DNA of 64,000 bases from assembly GCA_002794775.1 (NCBI GenBank), contig NBAY01000061.1, forward strand, positions 203,016 to 267,015, given 5' to 3'. A program made the translations under genes and the position numbers. Source of the DNA: Porodaedalea pini. Its lineage: Eukaryota; Basidiomycota; Agaricomycetes; Hymenochaetales; Hymenochaetaceae. The notes under the pieces were generated by a model. The model had not been told where the DNA came from. It worked only from the letters and a program-made list of their open reading frames with translations, and searched no databases. Position 1 is the stretch's first letter. Each line of letters starts with the position of its first letter. Below are positions 24,741 through 36,420 of the stretch, in pieces.

Positions 24741-25039
24741 TAAAAGCAGAACCCCACCCAGGCTCATCCCCAGCATACGTTGTCACTGTCGACTCGCCTT
24801 CACTCAGTCTAGAGGAGCACTCCCCTCGACGGACTGACGTGTAAAACCCCTAAACGACAACCCTCAACCCTGCCTGGACATTTTCGGACGTTTGTGTATT
24901 ACATAAATTTCTCAACCGACCTTTCCCGACCCTGGCACTCTGCATAAGGCTCTGGTGGAGCACGCATCTGATGTGGATGTGGATAACCAGATGAGTACAA
25001 GCATCTACAGCAATATCATTTGTAATCTCACTTGGCTCC
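24741..25039 (+). other. leader of chromovirus B
   Basis: Untranslated leader (TAAAAGCAGAACCCCACC...) with the conserved GTCGACTCGCCTTCACTCAG block. No standard initiator-tRNA primer site next to the LTR was recognised. Confidence 0.7.
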
Positions 25040-27919
25040 TACCACCTCGTCATCAACTTCGCCGATGAACCTGTTCAATGTTGGTGTAACCCTAGATTGA
25101 ATGAACAACCAATCCCTGTTCCCCCGCTGTCTTAGACAAGATAGATATCACCGAGGAACAGCATCGAACCCTCCCTTCATCAGCACGATGGGACCCAGAT
25201 CGACCAAGTTACGTTGCAACTGACAACAGCGGCATCATACACGAGATCTGGTACAGCGATATCAACAAGCATTGGTACTCAACGACAGCAGAAGGGAAAA
25301 GAGCCAGGTGGTCCCCAGCTGTCCCTCCATCACCCACACCGTCAACGTTGACTGTGACATTACCATTGACCCCAGGTCCATACCGTGAGACCCGTAGGGA
25401 CTCATCACCATTGACACCACCTGAACCTTCAACGCCAACACCCAAAACAATGTCGACAGGCTTCAGCCAACAGTAGCTAGAGCAGATCGCAGCAATCATC
25501 GCAGGTGCATTCACTGCTGCTGCAGCAAACACCCTGGCAGGTCAAGGGGCTACCCTGACCCCCAATATCAACGTCGCCTGGCCACGTGAATTCACTGGTG
25601 GTGATGATTACCTGGACTTCAAACGCGAGGTCCTTCTTTTTGTCTCTGTGAACCCAACCAGATACCCCATGTCAGAAAGTAAAATCTACATTGCCCTCTC
25701 CTACCTAAAGGGTGGCAATGCAGTGACGTGGGTGCAGAACTACGTGGAGGAGTCGATGACAGCTGGCATTGTGACCTTCACTGATAGTTGGACAAGATTC
25801 CAGGAGTGCCTCGATGCCTCATTTGACGATCCAAACCAGAAGGAAAAGGCGCTAGCAGAGTTCTGAACCAAGGTTCAGAAGGACCTCACCGCTGATGAGT
25901 TCTTCCAAAAACTCGATGTCATCATCACAAGAGCGGGTCTGACAGACAACAGCATCATCTATGACCACCTGAAGTGAGCAATGAACATAGAGGTGGTCCG
26001 AGGAGTACTGAGGTCGACGCTGGTCCTAACAATGTACGATGCCTGGAAGAAAAAGGCCATCGAGATCAACCAAGGCAAACAACAGATCTGAGCCATCCAA
26101 TGAGGTCGTTGTAGATCCTGACTTAGGGGTGTCTGGGATCAGTGGTCCTTTTGGGGACGTGATCGTGTTGCTCTGGGAGGTTAGGGGTAGACTGCTGTGA
26201 GATCACTCGATGTACCGGTATGTGTCGGTACGCTTCGGTACGCGCCGGTACACGTCGATTTCAAGAACTAAGGTCGGGAACCCCTGACAGGTCTGTACTT
26301 GACCGGTACAGAGTCGGTATGCATGGGTAATCAACCCTGGTATGGTGTGATCATGACGAGCGACGAGGTTCGAGTTACGGAGTAAGAGATGAGAGATGGT
26401 TTTGAGAGACAATGTCATGGACGCTGTTTAATTATTTTTATTCTCTTATCATTTTCCCTTATCTTATCTTATCTTATCATATCTTATCCACCCATCACTA
26501 ATCACGCTTATTCCTGCTTACTCATTATTCATTACGCTCTTTCTCATACTATCCTTACTCACTGACCGATCCTATGATGTCGTTGTTCTATGAAGTTCCA
26601 TGACGTTCTATCATCTATCTTTATGTAGTAGCTAATTCCCTGGTCCGTGCGCAACCTCTGAAGGGTATATAAGTAGGTAGTCCTCCTGTACTTATCCCTT
26701 AGTTTTGACCTGGTCAATTCTACCTAGCTATGTCCAGAAGCTGCCCCCCTACCTCTGCGCTGTGTCAGCTCCCCTGGCTCACTGCTCTCTCCCTCTTTCC
26801 TCTTCCTCTGACTGAGTTCTGCGCAACCCGGTTACCTTTTGTGTACCCATAGTCCGTCGCTGACAGACGAGATGCTAAGACGAAGATGGAACGACTACGA
26901 GTTTCATGAGAACTAAGATGGATCGCACTCAAGTTACCCTATCTGAGGGAGGCTCTGCGGTAGAACTGACTTGTCCTCTACCTATGACATGGGGTGCATA
27001 TTTATACTAAGTCCAAAGATCTATCTACAGTTAATAATTTCCATACGGGCATAACGTGCATATCAGTTGAAACATAGAGAAGTCGAAGGGAAAAGTCATA
27101 GGTCATAGAGGTGCGCATAGAGTGCATAGAAATCAGAAGAACATAAGAAAAACATAAATCATAATGAAGAAAAATGTCCGCATCACATCCGACCATACCG
27201 GTGCTCCACCAGAACTCAGATTGTCCAATCAGTATGTGGCTCCCATCATTGGACAGCAGTCCGGTACGCGTCTTGGCTGTATGCTCCATGTGACCACATC
27301 CCTAATCATCCAGATAAGATCTCTGGTACGTTCCGTCATGCCTTCAGAGGTCTCGGAACGTGTTGCTGACACGATCACGAGGTTCTGATTCGAAACCGGA
27401 TGAATCAGATTGAGTCCAGTACTGATCGGTACGTGTCGGAACCAGTTCTTGAGTGCTTCTGGAGTGATCAGTGGTGATGGGATGATCAGCACAGCTCTAC
27501 ATCGTGTGTTCCCAACTCTGCCACACCTGCAGCAACAACAGGCACCCCCGGCTCACTGTCTGGCTGCGGTCCCACACATTGACAAGCATGACGCAACAGG
27601 CATCACTTTTGGAGGCACCGGACAACCAATAGACGTCTCGATGAATGAGGTGCAATGACAACAGGTGTGTTGGATCTGTGGCCAGCTGGGTCACTTCAAG
27701 GACATGTGCCTGCAAGGAAAGGGGATCATGCAGCGCATGCTGCAGATGATGGCACCAGGCAAACGTCGCCTCCTCACTGACGAGCTAGGTGCAATGAAGG
27801 AATTGGCATTTGAGGAAGTCGTAGACACTCAAAGGTCAACAGTGGAGGACTGTGTGGAGGAGGAAGGAGATGACAAAGAGGTTGTTGACTTGCAGGGTTT
27901 TGCGAGTGGTCAGGCGTAG
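25040..27919 (+). pseudogene. gag of chromovirus B, interrupted by X2
   Basis: Capsid-like region YPMSESKIYIALSYLKGGNA, VTWVQNYVEE, then FTDSWTRFQECLDASFDDPN and a helix-rich part up to IEINQGKQQI. X2 interrupts it at 26,110-27,501. After X2 it continues with VFPTLPHLQQQQAP, DATGITFGGTGQPIDVS, the zinc knuckle CWICGQLGHFKDMC (27,668-27,709) and an acidic tail ending SGQA. In-frame stops at about 25,864, 25,976 and 26,089-26,101 fit CGA or TGG to TGA/TAG changes. Confidence 0.85.
26110..27501 (+). mobile_element. X2: LTR-like element of the X1 family, with TATA box
   Basis: 1392 bp, TGTAGATCCTGAC...GCTCTACA, flanked by exact TCGT duplications (26106-26109 and 27502-27505) inside the gag of B. 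It shares ends and the GGTACG-type motif (26,214-26,260) with X1. A TATA box GGGTATATAAG is at about 26,664-26,674, followed by a T-rich region, resembling an LTR promoter. No long ORF. Confidence 0.75.
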
Positions 27920-28020
27920 CCATCGGGGCGACTGACCAAGAAGAACAAGGGACTTCAAATCCAGATCTGCTAAAATATAACCAACTGTCTGTACAATATG
28001 TAGATGCAAACAATGTTGAT

Positions 28021-31000
28021 GGTTTTCCCGATTACGAAGTCCCCACCGGTGTGAACAAGAACAACAAATGGAAGCAGCTGTTCATGAGGGGAACTGGCGG
28101 ACACCAGCTGGACCTCCTTCTGAATGTTGGATATAATGTAGCAGGTGAAATGAGAGAGGTGGATGTGCACACCCTTGTGGATTCAGGGTGTATGGGATCC
28201 TGTATTGATGTGAGGTTCATTGAGAGGTACAGGTTGGAAACGAAGCACTACATTCGACCCCTCGTGGTGCTCAATGCCGACAGCATGCACAACGGGGCCA
28301 GGTTAATCCACAAATACATCGATGTTGAACTCATGATCGGTCACCACAAGGAGAGGATCGTCCTTGCAGTAACGTCCCTTGCATCGTCAAATATATTCCT
28401 GGGATATGACTGGCTTCAGCGTCACAACCCTGAGGTTGACTTGAAGACGGGTTCAATTGAATTCACCTGCTGTCCAGAGGAATGTGTGATCAAGAAGGAG
28501 GCTGTGGAAGAGATGAGGAGGGTGCAAGAAGTGTGAATGGACAAGGCATCCTGGCCCGCATATCTCGATGACTACACCGATGTCTTCTCAGAGAAAGGAT
28601 TTGAGAAACTACCGGAACACTGCCCCTGGGACCACATTATTGACCTGAAACCCGACTTCAAACCCAGCAACTGTAAGATCTACCTGCTGACACCAACAGA
28701 ACAGGAGTCGCTGAAGGATTTCCTGGAGGAGAACCTGAAGTCGGGCCACATACAAAAGTCAATTTCACTGATGGCATCACCCTTCTTCTTCATCAAGAAG
28801 GCCAACAAGTCCCTACACCCAATTTAGGATTATAGGAAACTCAACGAGGGCACGATAAAGAACAAATACCCTCTTCCCCTCATTGACAAACTAGTTGACA
28901 AGGTCAAGAAAGCAAAGTTCATCATGAAGCTTGACTTAAGATGGGGATACTACAACATCTGGATCTGTGAAGGTGACAAATGGAAGGCAGCTTTCCACAC
29001 CAACATGGGTCTTTTCGAACCAACGGTGATGTTCTTTGGTCTTTGCAATGCATTGGCAACATTCCAGGCATTCATCAACCACATCTTCAAGGACTTGATC
29101 TATGCAAACCTGATCATCATCTACCTTGATGACATCCTGATCCTCTCGGAAACCATAGAGGAACATATCAAGACATCGAGATGTGTACTTCAGATCCTTT
29201 GAGAAAATGGCCTGTACCTGAAACCGGAGAAATGCAAGTTCGACGTCAAGGTCATTAAATACCTTGGTCATATCATTGGCAACGGTGAACTAAAGGCTGA
29301 CCTGGCAAAGACAGAAGCGATTGCTAGCTGGCCTGCCCCTCGCAACCTCAAGGAACTCTAAAAGTTCCTCGGAATGGGGAACTGGCTAAGGTGTTTCATC
29401 AAGGACTACAGCAAGGTGGTCCAACCACTAATGTTACTGATGGGAAAGAAGGACTGGGTATGGGAGACCGAACAGCAGGAAGCATTTGAGGAGCTGAAGC
29501 GTCATCTCAGCTCACCTCCAGTCCTGGCGATTGCCAATGACGAGGGCCCTTTCTGCATAGAAGCGGACTTGTCGAACTTCGCACTTGGGGGTGTGTTGTT
29601 GCAGAAGCAGGAAGGCAAGTGGAGGGTGATTGCCTACAGGTCAGAGGCACTCCTACCGGCAGAACGAAACTATGAGATCTATGACAAGGAAATGCTCACG
29701 ATTGTTTCAGCACTCAAAGAGTGGAGGCAATACCTTCTCAGTGCCTGTCATAAGATTGAAATCTGGTCCGACCATGCCAACCTCACGTATTTCAGGTTGG
29801 CGCAGAAGCTGAGCTACCGCCAAGCTCGCTGGCAAACAGAGCTCGAAGAATTTGACTTCCACCTCAAACACAAGTTGGGGAAGATGATGGGCAAAGTGGA
29901 CCTGCTATTGCACAAGGCAGGCTACGATGAGGGCAAGGATGACAATGATGGGGTCGTGTTCATCAAGGAGAAGTGGTTGAACCATGGGGTGGTGAGGACA
30001 TTGCATGATGAAGTGTTGGAAAGAGTGAGTGAAGCGCAGAGGGTGCAGAACGAGTCAGAGAGACCGGCAGGTATGATGAAGGTTGACAGGCTGTGGCAGA
30101 TGAAGGGCAAGGTGTATGTACTATTGACAGTGAAGGAGGCTGTATTGCAGGAATGTCACAACTCGGTCCTGGCCAGACATCCAGGAGCATCGAAAACGGT
30201 GGAACTCATGTGTCGTGATTTCTGGTGGACCTTGATGTTCTCAGACATGAGGGCATACGTCCGAGGATGTGATCAATGCCAACAAATGAAGGCTTTGAGA
30301 ATGTTGAGGTCGAGACCGCTTCATCCAAATGCGATACCGGAAGGCCCTTGGGAGATCGTCACAGTTGATCTCATCGGAGAGCTCCCAGACTCAAAGGGAC
30401 ACAATGCCATCTGCATCTTTGTAGACAGATTCTTGAAGCAGATGCATGTGATCCCTACGACAATGAAACTGTTGGCAGAAGGCATGGCACAGCTATATTG
30501 GGATCATGTCTTTCGGCTACACAGTCTACCCAAGAAGATCATCCATGACCGTGGCACACAGTTCAATGCCTCAATGATGAAGGAGTTGTACAAGCTCCTG
30601 CACATTGAGGGCAACCCATCAATGGCATACCACCCACAGACGGATGGTCAGACGGAACGTGTTAACCAAGAACTCAAACAGTACCTTCGGCTCTTTGTTA
30701 ACCATCGGCAATTGGACTGGAAGGACTGGCTCCTCCTTGCAGAGTTTGCATACAACAACTGTGAACACTTGGCGACAAAGATGTCTCCCTTCTATGCAAA
30801 TACAGGACATCATCCTCTGAGCTTCGACGCGATGTGAACTTCATCCACTAACATGTCAGTGGAAGAATTCATGAAACACATCAAGGAAACTCATCATGTT
30901 ACGAAAGACAATCTGGTCAAGGCGATGGAGGACATGAAGTGCTACCATGACCAGACAGCAGGAACTTCAGTGGAGTACAAAGCTAGAGACAAGGTCTTCC

Positions 31001-31520
31001 TCAATGGACAAAACATCAGTACGGATTCGCCAACAAAGAAGCTAGCCAACAAGTGGTATGGCCCCTTCAACATCATTGACAAGGTAGGAGCAAGTGCATA
31101 TAAGCTCAAGCTCCCTAAGTGATGGAAAGAAGGTCCATCCTGTCTTCAATGAGGCCTTGCTGAAACCTGCCATCGAACCATCATTCAAAGGTCAGAAACA
31201 ACCACCACCACCACCACCACCCAACATCATCGACAACGAGGAAGAATATGAGGTTGAGGAGATTCTGGACTCACGTTTGCACTGAGGAAAGCTACAATAC
31301 CTCATCAAATGGGTCGGATACAATGAACCGACCTGGCAACCTGAAACGGACTTTGGTGAGAATGCAAAAGAGGCGATCACGGAATTCTATTGAAGACACC
31401 CTGGAGCTCCTCAAAAACTCAACATTCCCCACCAATGACTCCATCCACTCTTCATCGACACTGAAACCAGACGACTGCGATCTTGGTTGGTTGGGACATC
31501 CAACCTTGAAGGGGGGGTAA
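28021..31520 (+). pseudogene. pol of chromovirus B: protease, RT, RNase H, integrase, chromodomain
   Basis: The best pol copy. Retropepsin TLVDSGCMGSCID is at about 28,170. RT spans 28,537-29,300 with KLDLRWGYYNIWI and IIYLDDILILSE. RNase H and integrase are open as one 487-codon frame (29,374-30,837): EADLSNFALGGVLLQKQ, the zinc motif HPGASKTVELMCRD with RGCDQCQQMK, IVTVDLIGELP, HDRGTQFNASM and GQTERVNQELKQ. The chromodomain is at about 31,220-31,390 (EEEYEVEEILDSRLH, YLIKWVGYNEPTWQP). Stops at 28,827, 29,202, 29,359 and 30,837, and within the chromodomain, inactivate it. Confidence 0.9.
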
Positions 31521-31960
31521 TGTCAGGACTTGAACTTTTCCTTTCTTTTATTTTTCCTTTTATCATTTCTTTTCTTTTAAATCACTCCTTTTCATTATAA
31601 TTAATCATCTTTTCAATCATTTCCCACACTCCTTTCACATGACCTTCATTCGTTCCATTCTGCTCCCTTTATGTAATCTTAGACAATGGGGCAACCGGTT
31701 CTCATGAGGTGATCACTGTATATAAGGAAGAGGAACCGCATCTGAATACCTGTTCTGCTTTTCCTCTTACCTCCGTGATGACCTAGGTGAGACCGCATCC
31801 CCCTCCTGTAGTAGAGTACATTGTATTAATCCTCTTACCTCCGTGATGACCTAGCCTGAGTACAGCATGTCCCGAGTCTCCGCTTGAGTATAGCATGTCC
31901 CAGACGACAGTCAGCTGAGGCCTGCCCAGTCCAAGTTGTCTCCCAGACTCCCACCTAACA
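31521..31960 (+). repeat. 3' LTR of chromovirus B (440 bp)
   Basis: Same length as the 5' copy and aligns without gaps. Ends CCACCTAACA, then GTTCA (target duplication) and the resumed leader of A. Confidence 0.92.
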
Positions 31961-32291
31961 GTTCATCGGTGAAGTTGATGATGAGGCAGTAGGAGCCAAG
32001 CAAGATTACAAACGATAGGGTCGTTGAGGCTTGTACTCATCTGGTTGCCCACATCCATGTCAGGTGTGTGCTCCACCAAAGGCTAATACAGAGTGCTAGG
32101 GTCGGGAAAGTTTGGTTTGAAGGTTTATGTAATACATAAATGTCCGAAAACACCTGGGCAGGGTCAAGGGTTGTCGTTTAGAGGATTTACACGTCAAGTT
32201 CATTGAAGGGAGTGCTCCTCTAGACTGAGTGAAGGCGAGTCGACAGCAACAACGTACACTGGGGATGAGCCTGGGTGAGGTTCTGCTTTTA
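31961..32291 (-). other. leader of chromovirus A, distal part
   Basis: 331 bp between B and the 5' LTR of A, including the same leader blocks seen in B and D in reverse orientation. Confidence 0.75.
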
Positions 32292-32733
32292 TGTTAGGTG
32301 GGAGTCTGGGAGACAACTTGGACTGGGCAGGCCTGGGCTGACTGTCGTCTGGGACATGCTATACTCGAGCAGAGACTCGGGACACACTGTACTCAGGCTA
32401 GGTTGTTGCAGAGGTAAGAGGATTAATACAAGGTAAACTAATACAGGAGGGGGGTGCAATCTCACCTAGGTTGTCGCAGAGGTAAGAGGAAAAGCAGAAC
32501 AGGTGTTCAGATGCGATTCCTCTTCCTTATATACAGTGATCACCTCATGAGAACAGGTTGCCCAATTGTCTAAGATTACATAAAGGAGTGGAATGGAATG
32601 AATGAAGGACATGTGAAAGGAGTGTGGGAAATGATTGAAAAGACGATTAAATGTAATGGAAAGGGGTGATTAAAAAATAAAAGAAATGGTAAAAAGGAAA
32701 ATAAAAGAACGGGTGAAAGTTCGAGTTCTGACA
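32292..32733 (-). repeat. 5' LTR of chromovirus A (442 bp)
   Basis: TGTTAGGTGGGAG...GAGTTCTGACA on the + strand, followed by CCTTC, the right target duplication within D. Confidence 0.9.
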
Positions 32734-34150
32734 CCTTCTGTCTTGTCATCAAATTTGCTGATGAACCTGTCCTTCATCAGTGTAACATTCATCTGGACAA
32801 CCAGCCCATCCCCGTTCCCCCTCCATCTTAGCCAAGATAGATATTACAGAGGAACAACAGTGTGCTCTCCCCTCTTCATCATGATATGACCCTGAACAGG
32901 CCTTGTACATTACGACTGACAATCAAGGTGTCACCCACAACATCTGGTGGAGTGACATTAGGAAGGCATGGTACTCAACCAATGACAGAGCACATAGAAC
33001 CAGGTGGACCCCTCATGCACCATCATCACCTACAGTCTTGACATCATCAGTCATCCTCCCTAGTGAACCAGGAGGTTATCATATACCTTGTAGAGATTCA
33101 TTGCCACCAACTCCACCAGAATGCCTGATGTGCACACCAATACCAACAATGTCAACAGGAGGCTTCAGCCAACAACAGATGGAACAGATCATGGCAATTG
33201 TTGCAGGTGCCTTCACTCACCAAGCGACGAATGCCCCAACTGCCCCTGCTCCCTCGATTGATGTTGCCTGACCATGCAAATTTGCTGGTGGCAACGACTA
33301 CCTCGACTTCAGATGCAAAGTCACTCTCTTTGTCTCAGTGAACCCTATGAAGTATCCCTCATCATTGAGCAAGATCTACCTCACCCTCTCCTATCTCAAA
33401 GGTGGCAATGCAGCAACGTGGGTGCAAAACTATATTAAAGAATTCATGACGAATGGCATTGTGAGCTTCACAGATAGCTGGACCAGGTTCCAGGAGTGAC
33501 TTGATGCCTCGTTCAACGATCCAAACCAGAAGGAGAAAGTGCTGGCAGAGTTCTGGACCAAGGTTCAGAAGGACCTCACCGCTGACAAGTTCTTCCAGAA
33601 GCTCGATGTGATCATTACAATGGCAGGCCTAACAGACGACATCATCATCTGTGACCACCTGAAGCATGTAATGAACATTGAAGTGGTTGGTGGAGTGTTG
33701 AGATCTACACCAGTCCCAATGACATACAATGACTGGAAGAAGAAAGCCATTGAGATTGATCACAGTGAACAACAGATCCGTGCGATCCAATGGGGTCACA
33801 CATTTCCACCTCCTCCTCACCCACAACAACCGCAAGCACCACTGGCATGCCATCCATTTGTGGCCCCACACATAGACAAGTGCAACGCAACTGGCATCAC
33901 TTTTGGGGGCGCTGGACAGCCAATGGATGTCTTGATGAACAAGGCAAGACAATGACGGGCGTGTTGGATCTGTGGCCAAGAGGGTCACTTCAAGGACAAG
34001 TGTCCACAGGGTAAGACGATCATGCAGCACATGCTGCAGATGATGGAGCCAGGTGAACATCACCTCCTCACTGACAAGCTAGGCATGATGAAGGAATCGG
34101 CATTCGAGAAAGTCGTAGACACTTGGAGGTCAACTGGGAGATGGGTTTGA
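32734..34150 (+). pseudogene. gag of chromovirus D
   Basis: Resumes D after A. VTHNIWWSDIRKAWYS; MSTGGFSQQQMEQIMAIVAG; DYLDFRCKVTLFVSVNP; FTDSWTRFQE with a TGA at 33,497; HLKHVMNIEVVGGVLRSTPV; and the zinc knuckle CWICGQEGHFKDKC (about 33,965-34,006). It ends abruptly at an AGGTCAAC site where the protease region is missing. Confidence 0.8.
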
Positions 34151-35443
34151 TTGAATTCACCCACTGTCCAAAGGAATGTGCAATCAGAAAGGAGGTTGTA
34201 GAAGAGATGAGGAGGGTGAGAGAAGTGTGAATGGACAAGGCATCCTGGCCTGCCTATCTCAATGACTATGCTGACGTCTTCTCGGAGAAAGGATTCGAAA
34301 AGCTACCAGAACATCAACCCTGGGACCATGTCATCAATCTGAAGCCTGACTTTAAGCCTAGTGACTGCAAGATCTATCCATTGATGCTGATGGAACAACA
34401 GTCACTCAAGGACTTCCTTGAGGAGAATCTGAAGTCAGGCCGCATCCAAAAGTCGATCTCACTGATGGCGTTGCCCTTCTTCTTCATCAAGAAGGCTGAC
34501 AAGTCTTTATGGCTGATCCAGGATTACTGGAAGCTCAATGAGGGTACGATCAAGAATAAGTATCCTCTCCCCCTCATTGATGAACTTGCTGACAAGGTCA
34601 AGAAAGCAAAGTTTATCACCAAGCTTGACCTTCAGTGGGGATATTACAACATCCGGATCCGCAAAGGTGATGAGTGGAAGGCAGTGTTCCACACAAACAT
34701 GGATCTTTTCAAACCAACGGTGATGTTTTTCAGTCTTTGCAATGTGCCGGCGACATTCCAGGCATTTATGTGAACCTGATCATCATTTACCTCAACGACA
34801 TCCTGATCCTCTCAGAAACCATCGAGGAGCACATCGAGACCTCAAGGTGTGTACTTCAAATACTTCAAGAGAACAGCCTGTATCTAAAGCTGGAGAAGTG
34901 TGAATTCAATGTCAAGGTCATAAAGTACCTTGGCCACATCATCAGTAATGGCAAGCTCAAGGCTGACCTGGCAAAGACAGAGGTGATCACTAGCTGGCCC
35001 ACCTCTCAAAACCTCAAGGAACTCCAAAAGTTCCTCGGCATGGGCAACTGGCTCCGATGGTTCATCAAGGACTACAGCAAGGTGGTCCAACTGTTGACGT
35101 CACTAATGGGAAAGAAGGGCTGGGTATGGGAGACCAAACAGCAGGAAGCGTTCAAGGAGCTGAAACATTGTCTCAGCTCACCTCCAGTCCTAGCAATTGC
35201 TAATGATGAAGGCCCCTTCCACATAGAGGCAGACTCATCAAACTTTGCACTCAGTGGTGTGTTGTTGCAGAAGCAGGAAGGCAAGTGGAGGGTGATTGCC
35301 TATCAGTTGGAAGCGCTACTGCCCGTTGAATGAAACTATGAGATCTACGACAAAGAGATGCTCACAATCATTTCAGCACTCAAGGAGTGGAGACAGTACC
35401 TTCTCAGTGCCTGTCACAAGATTGAAATCTGGTCCGACCATGC
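34151..35443 (+). pseudogene. pol of chromovirus D, part 1 (RT and start of RNase H)
   Basis: RT from 34,231 (ASWPAYLNDYADVFSEKGFE). The catalytic motif reads YLNDILILSE: the first Asp of YLDD has become Asn. About 28 bases are missing after TFQAF (near 34,768), shifting frame. RNase H begins GKKGWVWETKQQEAFKELKH and is cut at the Asp-His-Ala motif (WSDHA) by element E. Confidence 0.85.
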
Positions 35444-35594
35444 TGAAAGGAAATTTTTGCACATTTGGAAACACCGATCGAGGCAGATCATCATTGATCA
35501 TACACATGATTATGCAGTCACTTGATCTTGATGGATACTTGCCTAGGCAAAAATCCGTCAGTCACAGTCACGCTACACTGTCACACCTTGTGAC

Positions 35595-36161
35595 ATGGCA
35601 CACAAACATCAAGAAAGCAAAGGACAACCAATGGAGGTTGATCCCCAATGCACGAAGTGCACACTACTACAGAACATAGCACAGAAGGTCCCAGAACTCC
35701 TAAAAACAATAGGACTAATGGACCAGGACGTCACATTACGTGCACACAAGTGGGAAGGCCAATCCCCATACTTTGAAACAGGACAGGCAATCTACTACTG
35801 AGATTCCAAGACATATAAGGTCCACATCAGTAAAGAAGAACATGGCATGGAGAACTACAAATGGGATACAGTGATCCAATATAATAAAGAGCCACACGAA
35901 GAATGCAGGAACTGCAAGATGATAATACGAATACCTACTCTGAGTCCAGTACAAGGGAACGACATACCAATACATATAACAATGGCACTCAAGCACTGCT
36001 GGGCATACTTCAGGGACATAAAGCATCAAGGCACAATTACACTATATGAATTCAAGCACATGTCAGGAAGGCAAACATTCAAGATTACTCTACCCTTAGG
36101 AGTACATGACTCACATCAGGAAAATGGCAAACACTATACACTGTTATATGCTACTATATAG
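35595..36161 (+). pseudogene. unrecognised ORF at the 5' end of element E
   Basis: 189-codon frame with one in-frame TGA (35,799-35,801). It starts about 150 bp from the element end. It has two Cys pairs (CTKC and CRNC), HISKEEHGMENYKWDTVIQY, ITMALKHCWAYFRDIKHQGT and FKITLPLGVHDSHQENGK. No family recognised. Its place relative to the element ends resembles that of the ORF in element F, but the two proteins do not look alike. Confidence 0.45.
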
Positions 36162-36162
36162 C

Positions 36163-36420
36163 ATTTATAGTAGTCCATAATTGTTTAGTAGTTAATGGTA
36201 ACCCTCCCTCTATATAGGACCATATAGTACCATAGTGCCAAATAGTCCATAGCTGTATAGTACCATAGTGCTGAATAGGCCATAGTTGTATATTACATAG
36301 CACAGAATAGGCCATAGAGGGATAGTATTATAGTACTGAATAGCACATAGATTCAAATAGGCTATAATTTCTTAGAGACATATAGCTGCCTATATTGACA
36401 TAAAGGAGTCTATAGCCAGG
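36163..36420. repeat. AT-rich repeat array, left border of the capture block
   Basis: Short degenerate units such as ATAGTACCATAGTGCTGAAT and AATAGGCCATAG recur across about 260 bp. A counterpart with TATAG/CTATA character stands at 40,680-41,175. Together they look like subterminal repeats of a DNA element enclosing the gene fragments. Confidence 0.55.

Larger units (their letters stand above)
24301..31960 (+). mobile_element. Ty3/Gypsy chromovirus B, inserted in A, carrying X2
   Basis: LTRs 24301-24740 and 31521-31960 (440 bp each), flanking duplication GTTCA at 24296-24300 and 31961-31965. Without X2 it is about 6.3 kb. It is the youngest and best-preserved chromovirus here (about 18 LTR differences by eye, all but one transitions). 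A polypurine tract AAGGGGGGG lies at 31,509-31,517, just before the 3' LTR. It lies antisense to its host A. Confidence 0.93.
17860..32733 (-). mobile_element. Ty3/Gypsy chromovirus A, inserted in D, itself carrying X1 and B
   Basis: Reverse orientation. The 3' LTR is 17860-18301 and the 5' LTR 32292-32733 (442 bp each), both reading TGTTAGG...TTCTGACA on the + strand. Flanking duplication is CCTTC at 17855-17859 and 32734-32738. Coding remains lie at 18302-24160 (minus strand). B is inserted at 24301-31960 in the A leader with duplication GTTCA. X1 is inserted in gag at 22641-23596. Read by eye the LTRs differ at about 21 positions, mostly transitions. Confidence 0.92.
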
